From: Anaeramoeba ignava
Taxonomy: Eukaryota > Metamonada > Anaeramoebidae
Direction of reading: 5' to 3'
Assembly (NCBI GenBank): GCA_028826165.1
Contig: JAPDFW010000076.1
Span: forward strand, 203,501 to 267,500
DNA: 64,000 nt
Shown: positions 35,401-44,377 of the stretch, one piece after another
Layout of the letters: each line of letters begins with the position of its first letter
How positions within the stretch are numbered: position 1 is the first letter of the stretch
The notes under the pieces: model-generated
What the model saw: the letters and a program-made list of their open reading frames with translations, nothing else
Told to the model about the DNA's origin: nothing
Database searches by the model: none
Made by a program: the position numbers and the translations under genes

Positions 35401-36672
35401 ATTTTTTGTAAACATCATTATCCATCACTTAGAATTATCAAATATCTGGTTGAAAAAGGAATTGATATTAATACCAAAAATAATGAAAACAAAACATTAC
35501 TACTTCTTATTTGTGAAAAAGAATATCCATCATTTGAAACTATAAAGTACTTGATTGAGAAAGGAATTGATATTAATGCAAAAACAAATTTCGATCAAAA
35601 CGCTTTACATTTGATTTGTGAAAATAACAATTTTTCTTTTGAGGTTATCAAATATTTGATTGAGAGAGGAATTGATATTAATGCCAAAACAAAAAAAAAT
35701 ATGACAGCTTTGCATATACTTTCCCTAAATTATAAACAATCATTTGAATCTATTACATATCTTATTAGAGCAGGAATTGATATTAACATAAGAGCATTTA
35801 ATGGGAAAACAGCTCTTCCAATTGCAATTAGTCGAAAAAATAAAGATATTATTGAATTTATGTTAGTACATGAAGCAAATTTCTTTGGATTAACAAAAGA
35901 GGAAATTACAGATCAGTTTGTGGAAATATTCTTCAAAGTTTATTCAATTAATGAAGATATGAACAAATTATTGAATTCAAATAATAATTTTTCTGATTAT
36001 CAAATTCAATCAAATGATGGATTTAAATTTCATGCTCATAAATTGATTCTTCTAACAAGATTTAATAATGACACTTCACTTTTGGAAAGGTTTGTTAATC
36101 TTTGCTCTGAAAAACCAAAAGAAGTTGTTCAAGGTTGTTTAAATTTTCTTTATGATGGAATTTCTGATTTTGAGAAAATTAGTGAAATGATGAATCAAAA
36201 AATTGGTACATCCCATGTTGAAGATATATTTGCAAATCGAAAGAAATTGACACAATTTCTCCAAGAAATTGGAATTAATACAAATTGGTTTTTTGCAAAA
36301 AAAGGAAGGCAAGGTGTAATAAGAGATTTACATCATTTATATGAACAAAATGAAACAAAAGATTTCACAATAATTTGTGGAGAAGAAAAAGAAATTAAAG
36401 TTCATAAATTAATTTTGATTGCAAGAAGTGAATTATTTAAGGGAATGTTCCAATTAAATACCGGAGACTCTTCAAATCAAGTTCATGATTATTCACAAAA
36501 ATCATTTGAAACAATTCAACAATTAATTTATTTTCTTTATCATGATAATTTTGAAAAAAAAATTACAAGAGAAATGATTCAAGAATATGAAGATTTAAAA
36601 GATTATTATCAATTAAATCAAAATTCTCGAATTGATTTAATTTTGGAAAGGATGAAAAAAAATTCAAATTAA
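32491..36672 (+). CDS. long ankyrin-repeat protein with C-terminal BTB domains, intronless
   Basis: 1393 residues in one exon. After a short helical start there are about 30 tandem ankyrin repeats of mostly 35 residues (TALHYACKN-x-SSFEIIKYL-VEKGIDINSK), nearly identical to one another, so the array is young. One unit near 34240-34340 has an extra ~25 residues (YCFDHLDYFYPYGFYKEN). The C-terminal ~250 residues hold a degenerate BTB (FSDYQIQSNDGFKFHAHKLI) and a clear BTB (KDFTIICGEEKEIKVHKLI, ARSELFKGMF, HDYSQKS). This tandem BTB tail is shared with the genes at 7.4-10.8 kb and 36.7-40.2 kb. Probable protein-protein adaptor; a cullin-3 role is only inferred from family habits. ATG 32491 lies 82 bp from the divergent Prp5 start. 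Confidence 0.93.
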   Translation: MNIWKIVEENNIEYLKQIKIIPKNELKKENKPILNFAIEKKVPKEMIQLLIEKGANPKSIDKSRMDSLIVAIKNNAEIEILDVLFEKGIDINRKNRFKETFLHYACQNQNPSFEIIKYLVEKGIDIHSKPKYNYTALHYACKNQNSSFEIIKYLVEKGIDIHSQAKYNHTTLHYACKNKNSSFEIIKYLVEKGVDINSQAERSNYTALHYACENENPSFEIIKFLLEKGADINSKAHNNYTALHLACQNKNSSFEIIKYLVEKGIDIHLKTIHISYTALHYACKNENPSFEIIKYLIEKGVDINPQVEYNLTFLHYSCKNKNSSFEIIKYLVEKGIDINSKAKYNYTALHYACENENPSFEIIKYLVEKGIDINSKTKYNYTALHLACQNENSSFEIIQYLVEKGIDINAKIDNNETALHYACENSSFEIIKYLVEKGIDINSKTKYNHTTLHYACKNKNSSFEIIKYLIEEGVDINSKTDNNYTPLHYACGNENTSFEIIKFLVEKGIDINQIEIQNHYTALYYACKNKKPSLKIIQYLVEKVIDTNEGNFIKKGKVLDLSCENENSSFEIIKYLLEKGIDMNKKPKNGVRIHYCFDHLDYFYPYGFYKENVLNEMALHYACKNRNPSFEIIKILVEKGININNKAKYNYTPLHYACQNENSSFEIIKFLVEKGASINAKTEKNETPLHIAHINPNCSIETIKFLIDKVIDSNSTTKEGERFLHYACQIQNPSFEIINYLIEKGIDINAKTDKNETAFHFICKNRILSCEVIEFFIEKEIDINAKTDKNETAFHYVCQNQNPSFEIIKYLVEKEIDINAKTDKNETALHYVCQNQNPLFETIKYLVEKGIDINAKTDKNETALHIFCKSENASLETIKYLVEKGIDINAKTDKNETALHIFCEKKDASLETINYLVEKGIDINAKTDKNETALHIFCKHQYPSLEIINFLVEKGIDINAKTNDNETALYIFCKHHYPSLRIIKYLVEKGIDINTKNNENKTLLLLICEKEYPSFETIKYLIEKGIDINAKTNFDQNALHLICENNNFSFEVIKYLIERGIDINAKTKKNMTALHILSLNYKQSFESITYLIRAGIDINIRAFNGKTALPIAISRKNKDIIEFMLVHEANFFGLTKEEITDQFVEIFFKVYSINEDMNKLLNSNNNFSDYQIQSNDGFKFHAHKLILLTRFNNDTSLLERFVNLCSEKPKEVVQGCLNFLYDGISDFEKISEMMNQKIGTSHVEDIFANRKKLTQFLQEIGINTNWFFAKKGRQGVIRDLHHLYEQNETKDFTIICGEEKEIKVHKLILIARSELFKGMFQLNTGDSSNQVHDYSQKSFETIQQLIYFLYHDNFEKKITREMIQEYEDLKDYYQLNQNSRIDLILERMKKNSN

Positions 36673-36735
36673 TTTCAAATCAAATCAAAATTTTTTCATT
36701 TTTTTCATTTTTTTCATTTTTTTTATTTTTTAAAA

Positions 36736-39700
36736 ATGGATAATGATCCAGAAAATCAATTAAAAAAAAAAGAAATCCAACAAAAACTTGAGAATTTTAA
36801 AATTAAAAATGTTAAACAAATTGACGATCTTATTTATGAACATGGATATGATATTGAAATTGGATATGAAAAAAGATCACTTTTGCATTATGCTTGCATA
36901 GTAGAATTTGATGCAGAATTGGTTGAATTGCTTGTTAAAGAAGGAGTTGATGTAAATAAGAAGGATTTCGATAGAAACACACCTATTCATTTTGCATGTT
37001 CTCGAAAAGAACCAAACCTTGATTTAATTCAATTACTTATTAAATTAGGAGCTGAAATTGGCGCTATAAATTTTAAGCATGAAACTCCACTTATTTTAGC
37101 TTGTAGTCATCATTATCCAAAAAATATTATTGAATTTCTTATTAAAAATGGAGCAGATGTCAATAAATCTACTCAATCACACAAATTTCCATTTCATTTA
37201 TTACTCGAAAAAAATACAGATATTGAAACTCTCAAATTATTTCTAGATCAAAATATTGATATTAATTGTGTAAATCAAGAATTACAGAATTCACTTCATA
37301 TTGCGATTCGAAAAAATCCTGAATATAATATTGTCAAATTTTTACTTGAAAATGGATTCAAAGTTAATCATCTGGACAGTAAATCAAAAACACCTTTGCA
37401 TTACGCAATACAATCTAATTTAGACGTTTCCATAATAGAGTTGCTTGCGGAATTTGGAGCTGATTTTGAATTTCAAGATGGCAATTCTTTCACTCCTTTT
37501 GATTATGTTTTTTCTCCTAATTTAACACTTGATTATCTTAAAAAAATTCTTCAAATTTTACAAAATCGCAATCTTTTTCAGAAAATAATGGAAGGAAATC
37601 ATCTAAAAAATGCCATTTCTGGGAATGCAAGTGATGAAGTTATTAAGTATCTCACTAATTTGGGGTTTAGTTTGAAAAATGATCCTGAAACAGAAATAAG
37701 TCTTGTGAAATCAGCAATATCGAATCCAAACAAATTCCATATTGTTAAAAATTTCATAACTGAAAACTCTATTAACTATCGAGACCCAAATATGGGAACA
37801 CTTCTTCATTTGGCATGCATGAAGAAAAACAATTCTGAGCTCATTAAATTTCTCGTTTCTAAAGGAATTGATATCAATTACACAAATCATGGTCGAAAAT
37901 CTCTTGCTCTCTCTCATGCCTTCTATAATGATTATGAAGACTCAATAATTGAAATTCTTTTTAATCACGAAACAGATGTAAACTCCCAAATTTCACGAAG
38001 ATCAAAACCTCCACTTCATATTTTATGCGAAAAAAGAAGGAGCATTTCATTAATCAAAAAAATGGTTACAGCATCAAAATGTGATATAAATTTTCAAGAT
38101 TACAAAGGAAAAACTGCATTACATTTGGCATTTTTATCAACTTCAGAAGAAATTGAATCAGAAGATCAAGAAGAAAGTCTTTTTTTTCCTGAAATTGATG
38201 GAGATGATAATCAAGATGATAATGATATCCAAAACATTTTTTCCCAAGACAATATACAAGATTCATATCGATGCCAATTAATCGATTTACTGATTGAAAA
38301 TGGAGCCAGTCTTTCAGTTTTTGATTATACTAGAAAATCACCTTTGCATTATCTTCAATTTGGAAACAAAGAAATTCAACTTGTTAAATTACTTTCAGAA
38401 AAAAAAATAAATTGGAATATTTGCGACGAAATGTCAAGAACACCATTGCATTATGCGTGCTATTTGGATAATTTACCAATAGCTTTACTTGAAATTCTTC
38501 TACAAAATGGAGCAAAGATAAATCTTGGGGATAAAAAGAAAAAAACACCACTTTATATTGCTTGTTCTAAAACACAAAATTATGACATCATTTCAACATT
38601 AATTCAAAATGGAGCAAATGTAAATGCAGCAAATTTAAATGGAAAAACACCCTTATTTGCAGCAAGTGGTAAAAGGAATAATTTGAGAATAATGCAATTA
38701 TTACTTTCTTCAGGATCCAAAATTGAGGCAACTGATTCTGCAAAAAATACAATTTTGCATTATGCTTGTTCCAAAAATATTGAAACTGAAACGATTGAAT
38801 TATTAATCAATTCTGGGATGTTCTGTGTCTGCTTTAAATTCAAGATCAGATACAGTTCTTCATGTTGCTTGTAATAGTGCCTGCTTTTTAAGCACAATCA
38901 AATTATTGATATCGAAAGGAGTTGATGTGAATTCAGTTAATATAAGCAATGAAACTGCTTTGAATAGAGCTTGTCAAAAAAAATCTGGACAAGAAATCAT
39001 ACAGTTTTTATTAGATTCTGGTGCGGATGCTAATATTAAGGATTCATCGAAATTGACACCTTTTTATTATGCTTGTTCTCAAGGATGCGATTCAGAAACC
39101 ATTAAAACATTAATTAGGCACACTGAAGATATTTCAATTAGAGATTATTCAAAAAACACTCCACTTCATTTATTATGCCAAAAAATGACATCGGATGATG
39201 TTATTCAAGCATTAATTGATAAAGGAGCTGATGTAAATGCCTTGAATAACAATTCAGAAACACCTCTTTATCTTGCATGTTCTCGTACTTTGTGTTCTTT
39301 CACTGCTGGTATATTGCTGAAGAATGGAGCAAATCCAAGAATAAAATCTAAACAATGGCATTTGCCAATTACCAAATCAATTGGACTTGGAGATGTTCAA
39401 ACAATTAAAAAGCTTCTTAAATTCGATTCGGATAATAATGTAAAAATTGCATATTGTCATCCATATATTGCTCAATTACTGAATAAGTTTTATTCTATTC
39501 AGCATAACTTGGAATCAATGGTTGATTTTGAAATATTATCTGATATAACTTTTCATTGTTTGGATGGGGATGTTCATTTAAATCGAGTTATTCTTGATCT
39601 TCGACTTGCTGAGGATTTGAATGAAAATTTAAACTCCAAAAAAACAATTTACGATAAATTGGCTGAAGTTTTTTTCTCCAAAATTTGTGATGATGTTATT

Positions 39701-40198
39701 TTCTTTATGAAATTTTTATATTCAGGTTTTATTCCCTTTGAAGATTATGATGAAGATTTACAAAAAATTTATAGTTTTGCTAATGAAATTGGACTTTCAA
39801 ATTCTTGGGTTGATTCCAAAAAAGGATATCTTCATTTAATTCAAGATTTATCAATTTTATATAAGAATGAGAAATCAAAAGATTTTCAAATCAATATTGG
39901 AGAAAAAGCAATCAAAACACACAAAATTATTTTAGCAGCACGTTCTGGTTTATATCGAGCAATGTTTGAATGTGCAAATGAAGACAAATCAAATTCAGTT
40001 ACAGATTATTCTGGGAAATCTATTGAATCAATAGAAAAGATGATTGAATTTTTCTATTTTGATAAAATTGATTCAAATATTCCGATTGAAATTTTTGAAG
40101 AAATGGAAGAATTTAATGAATTTTATCGACTTGAAGAAACGATATTTTCATTAAGAATTTTAGATTGGAAGGAAAAATATGCATTAAAATTTCAATAA
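36736..40198 (+). CDS. ankyrin-BTB paralogue with a +1 frameshift at 38815-38817
   Basis: Starts 63 nt after the preceding paralogue. The first frame (36736 on) encodes about 690 residues of ankyrin repeats, then leaves the family at INSG and stops at 38874. The second frame, running through GCSVSALNSRSDTVLHVACN to 40198, continues the same repeat and adds more ankyrin units, a degenerate BTB (LSDITFHCLDGDVHLNRVIL) and a BTB (KDFQINIGEKAIKTHKIIL, ARSGLYRAMF). Reading GGG as GG at 38815-38817 would join the frames into about 1150 residues. The repeats are more divergent than in the upstream copy. The shift may be a sequencing error, a real disabling mutation or recoding; the rest of the gene shows no decay. 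Confidence 0.85.
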
Positions 40199-40279
40199 CA
40201 TTTAAAAATTTCAAAAATAAAAATCAAAATCAAAAATCAAAAATTTTTCATTTTTCTCAAAATAAATATTTCATCGAAA

Positions 40280-40885
40280 ATGGAAAAAATTGAAAATAAA
40301 ATTGAAGACGAATTTGATAAATATGCAGATGAAATTTTACCGAATTTATTTCTGGGAAGTGAAGATGCAGGAACAGTAGATTTAGAATTACTCCAAAAAA
40401 GAAAAATAACACACATTTTAATACCAGCAAATCTTGATAAAAAAAAAGCATTAAAATATCCAAAAGAAATCAATTACAAAATGATTTATGTTGCTGATAT
40501 TTCAGATTATCCAATTCTTCCGTTGTTTGAAGAAGCAAATCAATTCATTTCAAATGTTTTAGAAAAGGGAGAAGAGGCTATTCTAGTTCATTGCGCTTCA
40601 GGAAAAAGTAGAAGTGCTTCTTTTGTAGTTGCTTTTTTGATGAAATTTAAAAATTGGGATTTCAATAATGCTTTTTCTTTTGTTAAAAAAAAAAGACCAC
40701 AAATTTCAATTAAATTTGAAAATCAATTAAAACTTTGGGAAAAATGTCATTTTGATTTTGAATCTCAAATTATTCAAAAAAATCCCGAATTCCAAAAATT
40801 TAAAAGACATATTTTTAATTCAATTAAAAAAAAAAAAATTTCTTTTCAATTTTTTTTTTTCATTTTTTTTTTTCACTTTTTTTAA
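40280..40885 (+). CDS. dual-specificity protein phosphatase
   Basis: Cys-dependent phosphatase of the DSP family. The fold opens with DEILPNLFLGSEDAG. The active-site loop is VHCASGKSRSASFVVAFLM (HCxxGxxRS with the catalytic Cys and Arg), and the general-acid region is likely YVADISDYPILP. Catalytic parts lie within residues 15-150. The C-terminal Phe-rich end (after KRHIFNSIKKKK) is translation through a T-rich tract and may be an artefact of a nearby true stop or an A-run length error. Ends only 24 nt before the next gene on the same strand. No kinase-binding or other domain is attached, so the substrate cannot be guessed. Confidence 0.88.
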   Translation: MEKIENKIEDEFDKYADEILPNLFLGSEDAGTVDLELLQKRKITHILIPANLDKKKALKYPKEINYKMIYVADISDYPILPLFEEANQFISNVLEKGEEAILVHCASGKSRSASFVVAFLMKFKNWDFNNAFSFVKKKRPQISIKFENQLKLWEKCHFDFESQIIQKNPEFQKFKRHIFNSIKKKKISFQFFFFIFFFHFF

Positions 40886-40909
40886 TTATTAAAAAAAAAA
40901 ATAATAATT

Positions 40910-43255
40910 ATGAAAAATATACAATTAAAAAACCAATTAAATTCAATAACAAAAATACTTTCCCAATCAATAGAGCAAATCAACACTTTATTAAATAATC
41001 CAAATAAAACCAAAATCCAAAAAAAACTTTCAGAAGAAGGAAATTCAATTGAAAAAATAATGAGAAGTTGTTTTGGATTTTTGGGGGACAATAGCATTAA
41101 GGACACAAAAGAAACGTTAGAGCACGTGAATCAGGCACTCAAAAGCATTGATAAAAGATTTGATCTTGAATTCAAAAAAATGCAAAAAGAGCAAGTGAAA
41201 GAAGAAACAAATGGAATCCAAACACAAGCAAACACGAAGAAGGTAAATAATCCGCTAGAAGCATTTCTTGAGTCTACAACAATTGAGCCTTTCCAAATCA
41301 CGCACCGCCAACCATTTCCTTTTGCAGGAAGAGTAACGAAGGAAATGAAAAAACTGCCAATCATGCAAGAAATTGAAAAAGAAATTGAAAAAGAAAACAA
41401 GCACAATTTAAACGGCAACGCACTGTTTGGAGACGACGAAGCGTTGTATCTCCAGAATCCCTACGAAACGCAAATCAAGGAACTTGTGTTTCCTAAAGAG
41501 CAATTTGAGGAGAGCGAAGGTGAAAAGGATGGAATAAATTTTGAGTATGAATTTGTGGATACAGAAGAGAGTTTAATACGGATGATCGGCAAATTGAAGA
41601 AGGAAAGAGCCATAGGAATTGATTTGCAGAACCACAATTATCATTCTTATCACGGATTTATTTGTATGATCCAAATATCAACGCAAGATAAAGCATATTT
41701 AGTCGACGCTTTGTCGCAAAATTTGGACATGAAAATGCGGTATCTGGAAGAGATTTTTCTCGACCCAAAGATTGTGAAGGTCTTCCATGACTCGGAAGAG
41801 AAGATTTTGTGGCTGCAGAGAGATTTTCGCATTTATGTTATTAATATGTTTGATTTATACATTGCCGCTAATGTTCTTAATTTTGAAAAAACTGGAATTG
41901 AGGATCTTGTCAAGTTGGTTGAGAATTTTGAGCTTAGCAAACCATCTCACGATTGGGATTGGCGGTTCCGTCCAATTCCCTTTAAGCTGTTGAAATATGC
42001 AAAGGATTATTTACGCTATATTTTGCCCATTTATAATCATATGAAAAAATTATTGAATTCAAAATCACAACAAGAACAGCAAAACGAGATGAAACCCAAA
42101 AAAATGCAACCAAGACTCAAATCCAAATCGTTGACAAAAAAAAACAGCTTTAGAGACAATGGAAGTTTTAAGGGAGTTTCTGTTCAAGACGGGATCAAAA
42201 TTGATCTCGAAAATATTCACGATTTTCAACAGAATTTCCAATTGCTGGTTCTTAAAAAAAGCGCGTTGATTTGCTTGCAACAATATCAACCTGAACAATA
42301 CAATGAAATTCCCTATTTTAATTGCTATGAAAAAACCCAGCAGTTATTCAACCAAAAAATGAGCAATTCGCAGCTCAATTTGTTCCAAGAATTATATAAA
42401 TGGCGCGAGGAAATTGCGCGTGAATCGGATCAAAATCCCGAATTGATTCTTCCCGATTCATATTTATTCCAAATATGTTTAAAACTCCCACAAACACAAG
42501 AAGAATTACTGACAATTTTGAACCAAGTCGTCAAAACAAACTCGAAGGAATTGATCAAGAAAATATACGAGATATTATCCACTCCAGCAAACCCACAGCC
42601 TGTAAATAAACAGAGAGTTGGGTGGAGACAAAATAATTACAAATCAATAAATAACGAACAAACTCGGAATTTTTTGGATCATAAAGAAGATGCTGCTTTG
42701 CAAGATAAAACCGATAAGAAAACACCCTTTTACGGCGGTCTTTCAGAGAAGTCAAAAGCAACAGGCATGAAGAGAGACTCCAAAACACCCAAGTCTGTCA
42801 GAGTTCTTTCGGAACCCGAGACTTTCTTTCAAATTTTCCAGACAACTGACGAAGATCTTCTCAACATACAAAATCAAACGCCTTCAGAACCAATTGAAAT
42901 TTCTATGGGAAACAACCAAAAACAATCTGAAGAGCTCAACTTGACAACCTCAGTCACACCTCCTCAGATTTTCGCTCCCAAAACAGAAAAGGAAATTTAT
43001 CAACTTTCTAATAAAAATCGCAGAAAAAATAAGGAAAAAAAGAAAAAAAGAGAAATAAGGATTTATCCTTCAACTTCTCCTCTTGATTTCGAACTTTTGT
43101 ATGAAAAGAAGGTTCAATTTCAATCTGAATTTGATTCTTCGTCTGAATCTGAATTAATGACAGAAACTGAAAGTGATGCTGATTTTGAAGAAGATGAATC
43201 AATCAATAAAAATAAAAATAAAAATAAAAATAAAAATACAAAATACAAAGAATGA
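40910..43255 (+). CDS. RRP6: Rrp6/EXOSC10-like protein with degenerate exonuclease site
   Basis: Homologue of the nuclear exosome 3'-5' exonuclease. Order: a helical N-terminal part resembling the PMC2NT region, a DEDD nuclease fold (about 211-385: AIGIDLQNHNYHSYHGFICM, IVKVFHDSEEKILWLQRDF, YVINMFDLYIAANVL, DWRFRPIPFKLLKYAKD) and an HRDC domain (about 485-556: LYKWREEIARESDQNPELIL). The catalytic residues are mostly changed: the DxE pair reads Asp238-Leu-Gln240, the exo II Asp is Lys298, and the exo III YxxxD pair reads Tyr363-x3-Tyr367. Fold and neighbours are conserved, so a non-catalytic scaffold role is inferred. The reading frame ends in an AAAAAT hexamer run and probably continues in the overlapping frame. 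Confidence 0.88.
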   Translation: MKNIQLKNQLNSITKILSQSIEQINTLLNNPNKTKIQKKLSEEGNSIEKIMRSCFGFLGDNSIKDTKETLEHVNQALKSIDKRFDLEFKKMQKEQVKEETNGIQTQANTKKVNNPLEAFLESTTIEPFQITHRQPFPFAGRVTKEMKKLPIMQEIEKEIEKENKHNLNGNALFGDDEALYLQNPYETQIKELVFPKEQFEESEGEKDGINFEYEFVDTEESLIRMIGKLKKERAIGIDLQNHNYHSYHGFICMIQISTQDKAYLVDALSQNLDMKMRYLEEIFLDPKIVKVFHDSEEKILWLQRDFRIYVINMFDLYIAANVLNFEKTGIEDLVKLVENFELSKPSHDWDWRFRPIPFKLLKYAKDYLRYILPIYNHMKKLLNSKSQQEQQNEMKPKKMQPRLKSKSLTKKNSFRDNGSFKGVSVQDGIKIDLENIHDFQQNFQLLVLKKSALICLQQYQPEQYNEIPYFNCYEKTQQLFNQKMSNSQLNLFQELYKWREEIARESDQNPELILPDSYLFQICLKLPQTQEELLTILNQVVKTNSKELIKKIYEILSTPANPQPVNKQRVGWRQNNYKSINNEQTRNFLDHKEDAALQDKTDKKTPFYGGLSEKSKATGMKRDSKTPKSVRVLSEPETFFQIFQTTDEDLLNIQNQTPSEPIEISMGNNQKQSEELNLTTSVTPPQIFAPKTEKEIYQLSNKNRRKNKEKKKKREIRIYPSTSPLDFELLYEKKVQFQSEFDSSSESELMTETESDADFEEDESINKNKNKNKNKNTKYKE

Positions 43256-44255
43256 AAATAATATTGAAAATAAAAATAATAATAATAATAATGAAAATAA
43301 TAATGAAAATAATAATGAAAATAATAATAATATTGAAAAGAATATCACTTCTCCTGTTAACAAAGATCCTAATTCAAAATCTCCAAAAGAAAGATCATCC
43401 AAAGAAGACTCACTTGAACAATCAATCAAATTTCTCGAAAAAATTGGTTGGATTAACGATCAAAATAGACAGATTGTCAACTCAGCAATTTACAAAAGAA
43501 CTTCACACAAATCAATATTGAAAAAATCAAATTACGCGCAATCACATGGATATAATTATTACCAAAATCAAAGTTATGATGACAACAATATTTATTACAA
43601 TCCACAAGGATTCTATCACAACCCAAATTACTTCTATCAAGATCCAAATAATCAATATAATTTCAACAACCAAATGAATCAATACGATTATTATTATGAT
43701 TATCAACAAAATCCAAATCCAAATCCAAATCCAAATCAATTTCAACAATTTAATAACTATCAAAATCAACCTCCTTATCATCAATACCAAAATTTTGCTC
43801 CAAATCAATACCAAAATTTTGCTCAAAATCAATACCCATATCAATACCAATATCAAGAACAATTTCCTGAAGAAGTGAATGTGCAAAATATTTCTTATAA
43901 ACAGAAATTGAAAAATCAATTTGGCGGTAAATCTCGCAAACAACGCAGACATCATAGTTATGATTTACACAATATTTCTCGCAATCAATCTCAACGCAAA
44001 TTCCATAAGCCTTTCCCTGCAAAATCAAGTCTTGTTGGTGAAACAGTTATTCCAACAAATCCTGAAATAATTCCCCAAAATCAAATTGATCCAAATTTTC
44101 CAAATTATCAACAAGAAAATATGGGGTTAATTTCACAACATAATTCAGTATTTGAACCATATTCACAAAGATATTATCTTAAAAAAGGAAGAAGTGAAAG
44201 TGTTGATATTCCTTTTCGAGGAGAAAAGAATTTCCACAATCATCAAAATAATTGA
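43173..44255 (+). CDS. Asn/Gln/Tyr-rich C-terminal extension, probably of the Rrp6-like protein
   Basis: This frame overlaps the last ~80 nt of the Rrp6-like frame within an AATAAA repeat and continues for about 345 residues. Content: NNENN runs, KSPKERSSKEDS, a helix (SIKFLEKIGWINDQNRQIV), a Tyr/Asn/Pro-rich prion-like segment (QNQSYDDNNIYYNPQGFYHN; NPNPNPNPNQFQ) and a basic end (GGKSRKQRRHHSYD, RSESVDIPFRGEK). Its ATG at 43173 lies in shadow sequence of the upstream frame and there is no leader, so I regard this as the natural tail of the preceding protein after an indel in the repeat, rather than an independent gene. Confidence 0.65.
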   Translation: MMLILKKMNQSIKIKIKIKIKIQNTKNENNIENKNNNNNNENNNENNNENNNNIEKNITSPVNKDPNSKSPKERSSKEDSLEQSIKFLEKIGWINDQNRQIVNSAIYKRTSHKSILKKSNYAQSHGYNYYQNQSYDDNNIYYNPQGFYHNPNYFYQDPNNQYNFNNQMNQYDYYYDYQQNPNPNPNPNQFQQFNNYQNQPPYHQYQNFAPNQYQNFAQNQYPYQYQYQEQFPEEVNVQNISYKQKLKNQFGGKSRKQRRHHSYDLHNISRNQSQRKFHKPFPAKSSLVGETVIPTNPEIIPQNQIDPNFPNYQQENMGLISQHNSVFEPYSQRYYLKKGRSESVDIPFRGEKNFHNHQNN

Positions 44256-44377
44256 AAAAATTTTTAATTGAAAAATTTTTAATTGAAAAATTGTTTTTGT
44301 TTTTTTTTTGATTTTTTATGAATTGAAGAAGAAAAGCAAATTAAAAAGAAAGAAAAAATTTGTTTTGAATTTTTCTT

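Noticed and set aside
23059-36000. Second-frame Lys/Leu/Ile-rich frames inside the ankyrin array (for example 34715-35116)
   Set aside because: Frame shadows of highly repetitive ankyrin codons.
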